Made by a program: the position numbers and the translations under genes. From positions 1 to 6,311 of the forward strand of contig NZ_FQZB01000036.1 in NCBI RefSeq assembly GCF_900141845.1: DNA of 6,311 nucleotides. The letters are read 5' to 3'. The notes beneath the pieces were generated by a model. The model saw only the letters and a list, made by a program, of their open reading frames with translations. It did not search any database and had not been told where the DNA came from. The stretch is from Clostridium cavendishii DSM 21758 (GTDB taxonomy: Bacteria; Bacillota; Clostridia; Clostridiales; Clostridiaceae). Positions 1-4,887 of this stretch are shown piece after piece; the stretch's first letter is position 1, and every line of letters begins with the position of its first letter.

Positions 1-102
1 AAATTTAGAATGTCACTTAAGGAAACTCCTACTCATTACATTCGTATGAGTAAGTTCGAATACCCAAATCTAAGATTTGGATTCTCAATTAAAGTACTTT
101 AA
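1..102 (+). CDS. 3' end of an unidentified protein gene (partial)
   Basis: Frame 1 is open from the window edge to a TAA stop at 100-102, giving 33 residues that end in YPNLRFGFSIKVL. I do not recognise the protein family. The frame looks coding rather than random: codons such as CGT, TTC, TAC and AAG, which are favoured in well-expressed clostridial genes, are frequent, and 33 stop-free codons are uncommon by chance in such AT-rich DNA. Fifteen bases after the stop begins the U-tract side of a hairpin that is the terminator of the oppositely oriented S-box unit. The same hairpin could stop transcription from this side too, but only a weak T-run (TAATTTT) follows it in this direction. Because the S-box RNA runs toward this gene, the gene may be under antisense control. 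That is an inference, since most of the gene lies outside the window. Confidence 0.5.
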   Translation, partial: KFRMSLKETPTHYIRMSKFEYPNLRFGFSIKVL

Positions 103-117
103 TTAATTTTATATAAC

Positions 118-146
118 AAAAAAACCTGTTCGAAGATTCGAACAGG
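118..146 (-). terminator. Intrinsic terminator of the S-box riboswitch
   Basis: On the minus strand a perfect 9-bp stem (CCTGTTCGA pairing with TCGAACAGG, tetraloop ATCT) is followed directly by seven U residues (118-124). This is a textbook intrinsic terminator. It lies about 40 nt downstream of the SAM-I aptamer, and its 5' half can instead pair with the aptamer's 3' edge, so it is the OFF state of the riboswitch. On the plus strand the same hairpin follows the partial gene ending at 102 and may serve as a weaker terminator there. Confidence 0.88.
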
Positions 147-195
147 CTGTAATTTTACAAAAAATATTATAAAAAATACAACTCGTTCTCATCTT
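133..195 (-). promoter_or_regulatory. Antiterminator helix of the S-box expression platform
   Basis: The minus-strand segment AAGATGAGAAC (195-185), which includes the 3' strand of aptamer helix P1, is complementary to GTTCGAATCTT (143-133), the 5' arm, loop and start of the 3' arm of the terminator. The pairing is AAGAT with ATCTT and GAAC with GTTC, separated by a GA/GA tandem mismatch that usually stacks well. This helix excludes both P1 and the terminator. The predicted logic is that bound SAM stabilises P1 and allows termination, while low SAM lets the antiterminator form and transcription continue leftward. Confidence 0.7.
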
Positions 196-296
196 CCAGA
201 GCTCATGAACTCTGCAGGAATTAGCACCATACCATAATGAATTGGCTGGTTGCTGAAGTTTCATCGGGCCTATCCCTCAACTTCTCTTGATAAGAA
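186..296 (-). promoter_or_regulatory. SAM-I (S-box) riboswitch aptamer
   Basis: Read on the minus strand, the segment carries the S-box signature in order. The 5' part is CTTATCAAGAGA, then GAGGGA and GGCCCGATGAAA, then GCAACC. The 3' part is GGTGCTAATTCCTGCAG (228-212) and a closing GAAGATGAGAA. Helix P1 pairs TTCTTATC (296-289) with GATGAGAA (193-186), with one G-U wobble. P4 is a short CAGAG/CTCTG hairpin. The family binds S-adenosylmethionine and normally turns off sulfur, methionine or SAM genes when SAM is plentiful. The unusual point is context: no minus-strand start codon with a credible ribosome binding site is visible in the 117 nt downstream of the terminator, and a plus-strand coding frame lies there instead. 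Confidence 0.95.
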
Positions 297-326
297 TTAT
301 CTAGCCTTTATTTAATTGTTAGATTA

Positions 327-356
327 ATTATAATCCCCAAAGTAATTTATTTACAA
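327..356 (-). promoter_or_regulatory. Probable sigma-A promoter of the S-box RNA
   Basis: On the minus strand a perfect -10 TATAAT (332-327) is preceded, after 18 nt, by a partial -35 TTGTAA (356-351). Transcription would start near 320, about 25 nt before the aptamer, as expected for an S-box leader. The promoter lies 100 nt beyond the end of the anti-sigma gene, so the riboswitch probably has its own transcript. I saw no convincing terminator between 357 and 457, so some read-through from the sigma operon is also possible. Confidence 0.6.
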
Positions 357-457
357 ATGATATATACACCTATATTCTTAAATTACATTTGTATTCCTTA
401 TAAAACTAATAGGTTTTCTTGGTATTACTCCCCTTTTTAAATTTCTTACAATTTATT

Positions 458-1579
458 TTAATTACATTTTATATTTATTTTTTCTAAATTAGTTATATCT
501 ATTTTCTTTCCAACTTCATAAGTTTTTGCCTTTCTATTATCCATACCTATTCTAACTGGTATTATATTAAATTCCTTAGGTAATTTATCTACAAAACCAT
601 AAAACTTGTATTCTATTTCCTCCTTAACGCTATTATTATAAACTGCTAAACCTCTATATCCTTGTATTATAACACCATTTTCATCTGTAATAATTAATGC
701 TTTAACCATTCCATTTTCATCTGTTGTATTATAATCTGAGGATGCTACTCCTTTTAAATTTACATAAAGTCCTGTTGGGTAATATACTATACTCTTAACC
801 TCATAATCTACTTCTCCTATTTTGTAATGTTTATTTACATCTATCCTTTTACTTTCTCCTAATAACACATTGCTATCAATATTTAAATCAAAACACCAAC
901 TACCCTGTATATTTTTTTGTGTCCACTCAGTTTCTTTTATTTCAAATTTCAAATCAAACTTTTCCTTAAATTTCTTATCACTTTTTAATGTTTTCATTAC
1001 AACCATAGTATTTTCGTCTATACATTTATAAATATAATCTTCCTCTAATATATTAGCTTTTTCACCATCTAAATAAACATTATCATTAACAGAACCTCTA
1101 CTACCAACCCAAGTTCCAGCATCACTGCTATTTATCTTTTTTCCTTCTATAACATATCCTACCTTCATTATGTTATCTTCTACTATAACATTTGTTAAAT
1201 TAATAGTTATATCTTTATCCTTTGCTTTCGCTAACGATTTTGTTGAATACTTTTCCAAATTCTCATTTATATTATAATACTTGCTATTTTCTTCTTTCTC
1301 CATAAACCCAAAAACAGACTGTATATTTGCTTTTGCATAAGCTATAAAACCAAAATCATTTAATAGTAGAGAACTTGCCCCTAAAATAATAACCAAGCCT
1401 ACTGCTGTTTTTATAAATCCTCCTCTTCTCTTATTTTTCACCTTTATAACTTCCTTATCTAGTGCTCCGCCATTTATATTATCAAGAGCTTCTGAAATGC
1501 TTATATTTACAACATCAGGTAGCTCATTTTCTTCTTTTAATTTTTCTCTTATTAAACTGTCTTTTAATATATCATCCAT
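458..1579 (-). CDS. Membrane-anchored anti-sigma factor, DUF4179 type
   Basis: This 373-residue protein probably holds the adjacent ECF sigma factor inactive at the membrane until an envelope signal arrives. Residues 1-54 are charged and presumably cytoplasmic, ending in a positive stretch (KNKRRGG). A single membrane helix spans about 55-73, and the remaining 300 residues should lie outside the cell. The helix followed by an AKANIQSVFG-type segment resembles the DUF4179 family, commonly encoded directly after ECF sigma genes in Firmicutes. The C-terminal part (about 230-350) is beta-rich, as in two-domain members. There is no HxxxCxxC zinc-binding anti-sigma motif, so this is not a ZAS-type protein. 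The ATG (1577-1579) lies 1 nt after the sigma stop, with an AGGGGG ribosome binding site inside the end of the sigma gene, so translation is probably coupled. The signal sensed is unknown. Confidence 0.82.
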   Translation of the reverse strand: MDDILKDSLIREKLKEENELPDVVNISISEALDNINGGALDKEVIKVKNKRRGGFIKTAVGLVIILGASSLLLNDFGFIAYAKANIQSVFGFMEKEENSKYYNINENLEKYSTKSLAKAKDKDITINLTNVIVEDNIMKVGYVIEGKKINSSDAGTWVGSRGSVNDNVYLDGEKANILEEDYIYKCIDENTMVVMKTLKSDKKFKEKFDLKFEIKETEWTQKNIQGSWCFDLNIDSNVLLGESKRIDVNKHYKIGEVDYEVKSIVYYPTGLYVNLKGVASSDYNTTDENGMVKALIITDENGVIIQGYRGLAVYNNSVKEEIEYKFYGFVDKLPKEFNIIPVRIGMDNRKAKTYEVGKKIDITNLEKINIKCN

Positions 1580-1580
1580 T

Positions 1581-2117
1581 TTATCTTTCCCCCTTTAAAC
1601 TTTCATATAATTTTTTCCTTGCCCTTGAAAGTCTTGATTTTATAGTTCCTTTGGGAACTTTAATACTCTTTGATATATCCTCTACAGACATGTCCTCATA
1701 ATAATGAAGCATTACCAATATTTTTAACTCATCATCCAATTCACCTATTGCCTTATATATATGCTCATTATGAACCTCGTAGCTTTCTTCAAAGCTATCT
1801 TCCTTCATAGTCTCCACTGGTACAAGCTTTTCTTTTTTTCTTAGAATATCATTACACTTATTTGTCATTATTCTTAAAAGCCAGACCTTAAAACCTTTTG
1901 TATTTCTTAAAGTAGTTATATTTTTATATGCACTATAAATAGTATCCTGCATTGCATCTGCTATATCATTATCATCTCTTAATATACTTTTACCTAGTTT
2001 ATATAATTCTATCTTATGTTCATTTATAAGTTCTGAAAAAGCTTCTTTACTTCCGTTTTTAGCTTCAATTACTCTGTCCAACTCTGTCTCTCCCTTTTTG
2101 CCTATTATAATTTCCAA
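1581..2117 (-). CDS. ECF-type RNA polymerase sigma-70 factor
   Basis: This 178-residue protein has the two domains of an extracytoplasmic-function sigma factor. Region 2 is at about 24-95, with DIADAMQDTIYSAYKNI for core binding and KVWLLRIMTNKCNDILRKK for -10 recognition. Region 4 is at about 119-172, with the helix-turn-helix SVEDISKSIKVPKGTIKSRL contacting the -35. It directs RNA polymerase to a small stress regulon and is probably restrained by the anti-sigma factor encoded 1 nt downstream. The annotated start is TTG at 2115-2117, served by GGTGAGGAG just upstream. A second TTG at 2079-2081 (residue 13) has GGGAGA about 8 nt upstream and would give MDRVIEAKNGSKEAF, a very typical ECF N-terminus, so the protein may be 166 residues. 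There is no ATG near either site. The sequence is of the SigV/SigW-like group of Firmicutes, but I would not assign a specific name. Confidence 0.9.
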   Translation of the reverse strand: MEIIIGKKGETELDRVIEAKNGSKEAFSELINEHKIELYKLGKSILRDDNDIADAMQDTIYSAYKNITTLRNTKGFKVWLLRIMTNKCNDILRKKEKLVPVETMKEDSFEESYEVHNEHIYKAIGELDDELKILVMLHYYEDMSVEDISKSIKVPKGTIKSRLSRARKKLYESLKGER

Positions 2118-2120
2118 AAT

Positions 2121-2130
2121 CTCCTCACCC
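2121..2130 (-). promoter_or_regulatory. Ribosome binding site for the sigma factor (TTG start)
   Basis: The minus strand reads GGGTGAGGAG at 2130-2121, followed by ATT and then TTG. GGTGA matches the extended anti-Shine-Dalgarno pairing at 7 nt spacing, whereas GAGGAG is only 3 nt from the TTG. An in-frame TAG at 2139-2141 rules out a longer protein. A competing site, GGGAG about 8 nt before the TTG at 2079-2081, keeps the true start open. Confidence 0.5.
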
Positions 2131-2154
2131 CTTATCTCCTAATTCCATATATAA

Positions 2155-2181
2155 GACGTATAAGATAACATTTGGGTTCTC
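2155..2181 (-). promoter_or_regulatory. Putative ECF-type autoregulatory promoter of the sigma/anti-sigma operon
   Basis: On the minus strand GAGAAC (2181-2176) is followed after 17 nt by CGTC (2158-2155). Firmicute ECF promoters typically have an AAC-containing -35 (TGAAAC, GGAAC) and CGTC or CGTA at -10 with 16-17 nt between. Here the -35 context is TGAGAACCC. The predicted start is near 2147, leaving a leader of about 30 nt that contains the ribosome binding site. This placement fits self-activation by the sigma factor encoded just downstream. I did not notice the same pair of motifs upstream of the other genes in the window. Confidence 0.6.
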
Positions 2182-2421
2182 ATTTTTTACTATTTATATA
2201 ATTTTATTTCATTACTCTTCTCAAAAGTTTAACTTTATTCCTTATGTACGATGGAAATATAAATTTTAACCTTATATTTGTGGATTTTTCAAGGTATGTC
2301 TTTTATTATCTATCCTTCCATAATCATTACCTTATTTTGCATCCTCACCGTAATATTCTTTAAACATCCATTAATTTAAAAATTGTCTATCTAAAACTTT
2401 ATGTTTTTTTAATAATTAAAA
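2182..2421. other. Intergenic region without recognisable gene
   Basis: This AT-rich spacer lies between the sigma operon promoter and the terminator of the split-barrel protein gene. I see no coding frame with a ribosome binding site on either strand. The only structure is an AT-only 8-bp inverted repeat (AAATATAA at 2255-2262 with TTATATTT at 2272-2279), too weak to call functional. Confidence 0.5.
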
Positions 2422-2458
2422 TAAACGGTAAATAACAAACTTCATTATTTACCGTTTA
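2422..2458 (-). terminator. Terminator downstream of the split-barrel flavoprotein gene
   Basis: A perfect 14-bp inverted repeat (2422-2435 with 2445-2458, core AAACGGTAAATA/TATTTACCGTTT) closes a 9-nt loop, 28 bp after the stop of the gene ending at 2487. On the minus strand the stem is followed by TATTTTAATTATT, a moderately U-rich tail. On the plus strand ACTTTTC follows, but no plus-strand gene ends here. It therefore most likely ends the minus-strand gene. Confidence 0.75.
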
Positions 2459-2486
2459 CTTTTCATCAATAATTTTAAAGATTTTT

Positions 2487-2951
2487 TTATTTTCTTCCTT
2501 TACCTGAAATATGATTTATTTTAATTCTTATTACTTTGGTTTTATCCTTTGCTGCCGATATATATTTTTTCCCCTGTTCTAAAAACTCCCCTGAATATTT
2601 TTCTATAAGCGCTAATAAAGCCTCTTCTTTCTCTACTTCAAAAACCTCTTCTGCATTTCCAAATATAACTACACTTTTATACTTTGTACTAAATTGACTA
2701 GGTAAAATCTCAGTATCTGTAGTTATACAAAATGATACTTTACTATTTCTTTTTATATTATTTAACTTTTGCCCTTCAATTGCACAGTGAAAATAAATAT
2801 TACCTTTATGATATACATAACTTAATGGAATGGAATAAGGATATCCATCATCATTTACTGTAGCTAAAACTCCATATTCTCCCTTATTTAAATTTTCTAT
2901 AACCTCTTCTGAAGCTAATTGTCTTTCCTTTTTTCTCATTTCTTTAAACAT
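2487..2951 (-). CDS. NimA/pyridoxamine-phosphate-oxidase-like split-barrel flavoprotein
   Basis: This 154-residue cytoplasmic protein matches the FMN-binding split-barrel family related to NimA nitroimidazole reductases and pyridoxamine 5'-phosphate oxidase. The N-terminus MRKKERQLASEEV is typical. Next come the first strands, GVLATVNDDGYPYSIPL (27-43), which form the flavin site, then IYFHCAIEGQKLNNI (52-66). The length is normal for the family (about 150). Members bind FMN or related cofactors and reduce or oxidise small molecules; some give nitroimidazole resistance, but most have no known substrate, and none should be inferred here. The ATG (2949-2951) has an AGGAGGG site 5-6 nt upstream. 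The family's usual GHK triad reads GQK here (60-62), which could alter chemistry. The gene is monocistronic, divergent from the TetR gene 296 bp away, and has its own terminator. Confidence 0.85.
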   Translation of the reverse strand: MFKEMRKKERQLASEEVIENLNKGEYGVLATVNDDGYPYSIPLSYVYHKGNIYFHCAIEGQKLNNIKRNSKVSFCITTDTEILPSQFSTKYKSVVIFGNAEEVFEVEKEEALLALIEKYSGEFLEQGKKYISAAKDKTKVIRIKINHISGKGRK

Positions 2952-2999
2952 AAAACCCTCCTAAAAATAACATATACAAACATACTATTTATCCAATTT

Positions 3000-3027
3000 A
3001 TTATACGAATTCTATTTTAAGTTTTAA
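3000..3027 (-). promoter_or_regulatory. Possible promoter of the split-barrel flavoprotein gene
   Basis: On the minus strand a perfect TATAAT (3005-3000) has a weak -35 TTAAAA (3027-3022) 16 nt upstream, giving a leader of about 40 nt before the ATG at 2951. In such AT-rich DNA, TATAAT alone is weak evidence, so the call rests mainly on position. Confidence 0.35.
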
Positions 3028-3042
3028 TTATTATAAAAATTT

Positions 3043-3067
3043 AAATATATATCAAAAATATATATTT
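3043..3067. repeat. AT-only inverted repeat in the divergent intergenic region
   Basis: AAATATATAT (3043-3052) and ATATATATTT (3058-3067) form a perfect 10-bp inverted repeat around CAAAA. It lies just upstream of the possible promoter of the leftward flavoprotein gene and 120 bp from the TetR promoter. It lacks a U-tract, so it is not a terminator. It may be simple AT-rich sequence or a protein site. Confidence 0.3.
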
Positions 3068-3186
3068 TGTAATGTGTATTATATCCTATTTTTAAATATT
3101 AGACTAGATGTTTTAAAATATTTTCACCTATATATTCCAAAGGTTGTCGTTAAATTGCTATTATAATAATTCTCTTCTATAATACC

Positions 3187-3215
3187 TTGACTAACCATAG
3201 GATTTATTGTAAAAT
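3187..3215 (+). promoter_or_regulatory. Sigma-A promoter of the TetR-transporter operon
   Basis: TTGACT (3187-3192) and TAAAAT (3210-3215) each match consensus at five of six positions and are separated by exactly 17 nt. Transcription should begin near 3222, within the imperfect palindrome proposed as the operator. The leader before the ATG at 3248 is about 26 nt. Confidence 0.75.
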
Positions 3216-3219
3216 TAAC

Positions 3220-3235
3220 TTACGAACGGTCGTCA
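3220..3235. promoter_or_regulatory. Probable TetR-family operator (ACGAACGGTCGT palindrome)
   Basis: The core ACGAACGGTCGT (3222-3233) is a 12-bp palindrome with matching ACGA/TCGT ends and one mismatched pair inside; an outer T/A pair (3220, 3235) also matches. It is markedly GC-richer than its surroundings, resembles known TetR-family operators, and sits at the predicted transcription start, directly before the AGGAGG of the TetR gene. Binding there would block initiation, as in the usual autorepression of such regulators. Binding by this particular protein is inferred from position. Confidence 0.6.
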
Positions 3236-3247
3236 GGAGGATTTGAT

Positions 3248-3814
3248 ATGACAATACAATTATTAAAAAAATCTGCTTTACATCTTTTTTTAGAGAAAGG
3301 TTATGAAGGTGCCTCACTTGCTGACATAGCTGAAGCTGTAGGGATCAAAAAACAATCTATTTACGCTCATTTTAAGAGTAAAGATGATTTGTTTTTAACC
3401 ATTGTTAATGACGTTGTTAATGAAGAAATTGGATTTCTAAATGAATTTTTTAATACTCAAGATTGTGAATTAGAAGATTATTTAAAAAACTTTATTTGTA
3501 AATTTAAAGAAAGATATATTGAACATGAAGATGGAAATATAAAATTTATACTTCGTATGTCTTTTATGCCACCATATCATTTAAAAACTGAAGCATTAGA
3601 AAAGTTTGATCTTTATTATTATGAAATAGAAGGTTTAGTAACTAAAGTCTTTTTAAATTCAGAAAAATTTAAAGCTAAGACCGAAAAAGGTACCTTTGCA
3701 TTTATGACAATGCTTGATGGACTTTGGGTTGCTTTACTTTACGGAAGTGAAGAGAGATTTAACAAAAAATTCTCGGCGGCTTGGAACATTTATTTGAATG
3801 GTTTACTTAGTTAA
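3248..3814 (+). CDS. TetR/AcrR-family transcriptional regulator
   Basis: This 188-residue protein begins with the canonical TetR DNA-binding domain. Helix 1 (LLKKSALHLFLEKGYEGASL) is followed by the helix-turn-helix ADIAEAVGIKKQSIYAHF (25-42) and the KSKDDLFLTIV linker (44-53). The remaining 130 residues are a helical ligand-binding and dimerisation domain, which in this family is variable, so the inducer cannot be predicted. The length is typical (about 190). The ATG at 3248 has a perfect AGGAGG 7 nt upstream (3235-3240). It is the first gene of a two-gene operon: the DMT transporter follows 34 bp after its stop with its own AGGAGG. It most likely represses its own operon through the palindrome at 3220-3235 and is relieved by a molecule the transporter moves. 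It might also affect the divergent flavoprotein gene, but no second copy of the palindrome was seen near that gene. Confidence 0.92.
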   Translation: MTIQLLKKSALHLFLEKGYEGASLADIAEAVGIKKQSIYAHFKSKDDLFLTIVNDVVNEEIGFLNEFFNTQDCELEDYLKNFICKFKERYIEHEDGNIKFILRMSFMPPYHLKTEALEKFDLYYYEIEGLVTKVFLNSEKFKAKTEKGTFAFMTMLDGLWVALLYGSEERFNKKFSAAWNIYLNGLLS

Positions 3815-3848
3815 GTATTAAAATAAAATACGAGTAGGAGGAATATTT

Positions 3849-4754
3849 ATGACAAAAAAATTAAAAGCTGAATTATCATTACTTTTTGTTGCAATTCTTT
3901 GGGGCTCTACTTTTGCATTAACTAAAAATGCTCTTGAAACTTTAGCTCCATTTAACTTTCTTGCTATTAGGTTTACAATAGCTTTTTTAATGTGCGTTAT
4001 TATATTTTATAAAAAAGTAATACTTATAGATAAATCCACACTTAAATATGGGAGTATATTAGGAATAATCTTATTTTCCTCGTTTGTTTGCCAAACTTAT
4101 GGCATTAAACTTTCAACACCTGCCAAAGCTGGATTTATAACTGGTTTCTCAGTAGTTATTGTTCCTATTATTGTAGCTATTTTAGCTAAACAATTACCGG
4201 ATATCAAAAATATAATAGGGGTATTTTTAGCTTTAATTGGACTTACACTACTAAGTCTTAATTCATTAAGTGGAGTAAATATAGGTGACATTATAACTTT
4301 AATAGGAGCCTTTGGATTTGCTATGCAAATAATAGTCGTTGGTAAATATACTCATAAGGTTGATTCTATAAATCTTGCTATAATTCAAATAGGTATAGTT
4401 TCTATTCTTAGTATAATATCTACATTTGTTTTAGAAACTCCAACTATACCTACAGGTAGTAGTACTTGGGTAGCTATACTTGTAACATCACTTTTAGCAA
4501 CCTGTGTATCTTTTGTAATTCAAACAACTATGCAACAATATACAAGTCCATCAACTACAGCATTAATATATACTGGCGAACCAGTATTTGGAGCTATTTT
4601 TGCTTATCTATTAGCTGGAGAGATCTTAACTTCAACATCTATTTTGGGGTGTATAGCAATACTTTTAGGTATGGTAATTTCAGAGGTTAACTTTAAATCC
4701 ATATTTAATAAGCCTAACTTTAATTGTTTAGATTTAAATAATGAATTAGAATAA
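3849..4754 (+). CDS. DMT-superfamily (EamA) membrane transporter
   Basis: This 301-residue protein of the drug/metabolite transporter superfamily probably exports or takes up a small metabolite or toxic compound across the cytoplasmic membrane. Two EamA repeats of five helices each are visible, with helices at about 8-28, 36-54, 67-85, 92-114, 121-138, 146-163, 174-194, 206-225, 236-257 and 262-280. Family landmarks are AILWGSTFALTK in helix 1 and the ALIYTGEPVFGAIFAYLLAGE segment starting at 238 in helix 9. Length and topology are normal. The polar tail (282-301) is cytoplasmic or disordered. The ATG follows AGGAGG (3836-3841) by 7 nt. The gene is co-transcribed with the TetR regulator and ends at a strong terminator. 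The substrate cannot be told from sequence; the family includes amino acid and metabolite exporters as well as drug efflux proteins. Confidence 0.92.
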   Translation: MTKKLKAELSLLFVAILWGSTFALTKNALETLAPFNFLAIRFTIAFLMCVIIFYKKVILIDKSTLKYGSILGIILFSSFVCQTYGIKLSTPAKAGFITGFSVVIVPIIVAILAKQLPDIKNIIGVFLALIGLTLLSLNSLSGVNIGDIITLIGAFGFAMQIIVVGKYTHKVDSINLAIIQIGIVSILSIISTFVLETPTIPTGSSTWVAILVTSLLATCVSFVIQTTMQQYTSPSTTALIYTGEPVFGAIFAYLLAGEILTSTSILGCIAILLGMVISEVNFKSIFNKPNFNCLDLNNELE

Positions 4755-4764
4755 ATTTTATATC

Positions 4765-4808
4765 AAAAGCCCCTTCTAAAAATTTTATAGAAGAGGCTTT
4801 TAATTTTT
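4765..4808 (+). terminator. Terminator of the TetR-transporter operon
   Basis: Ten bases after the transporter stop, AAAAGCC (4765-4771) pairs with GGCTTTT (4795-4801). After one C/A mismatch, a further 6 bp form (CTTCTA with TAGAAG), closing a 9-nt loop. The stem is followed by TAATTTTTTT. The A-run before and T-run within the stem let it work in both directions, so it may also stop transcription from the minus-strand SGNH gene that ends at 4888. Confidence 0.85.
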
Positions 4809-4887
4809 TTCTATATTAAGTAAAGTATAATTTTAAAATTAATCTATTGCCACAAAAATTATAAGTTTAATTAAATTTATTATCTCT

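Noticed and set aside
1..117. Minus-strand gene directly controlled by the S-box
   Set aside because: All visible minus-strand candidates hit stops within a few codons and lack a start with correct ribosome binding site spacing. A gene beginning left of the window cannot be excluded.
386..425. Possible hairpin (AAAAC/GTTTT) as terminator of the anti-sigma gene
   Set aside because: Only 5 bp pair without mismatches and no U-tract follows on the minus strand, so no terminator is called.
1462..1701. Plus-strand open frame of 79 codons overlapping the sigma/anti-sigma junction
   Set aside because: It lies opposite two convincing genes, is leucine-rich low-complexity reading of AT-rich antisense, and has no ribosome binding site or family resemblance.
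2255..2279. Inverted repeat AAATATAA/TTATATTT in the spacer upstream of the sigma operon
   Set aside because: AT-only 8-bp stem with no U-tract or neighbouring gene end; expected by chance in this composition.
4097..4291. Minus-strand open frame of 64 codons inside the transporter gene
   Set aside because: Antisense shadow of a membrane protein gene, with no ribosome binding site or promoter.
4466..4690. Plus-strand open frame of 74 codons within the transporter gene
   Set aside because: Alternative-frame shadow rich in Asn, Tyr, Ile and Ser as expected from AT-rich sequence; the EamA frame covers the same bases.
4828..4841. 14-bp palindrome TAATTTTAAAATTA downstream of the SGNH gene
   Set aside because: Purely A/T, cannot form a stable hairpin with a loop, and sits in an AT-rich gap; the stronger terminator at 4765-4801 explains transcription stop.
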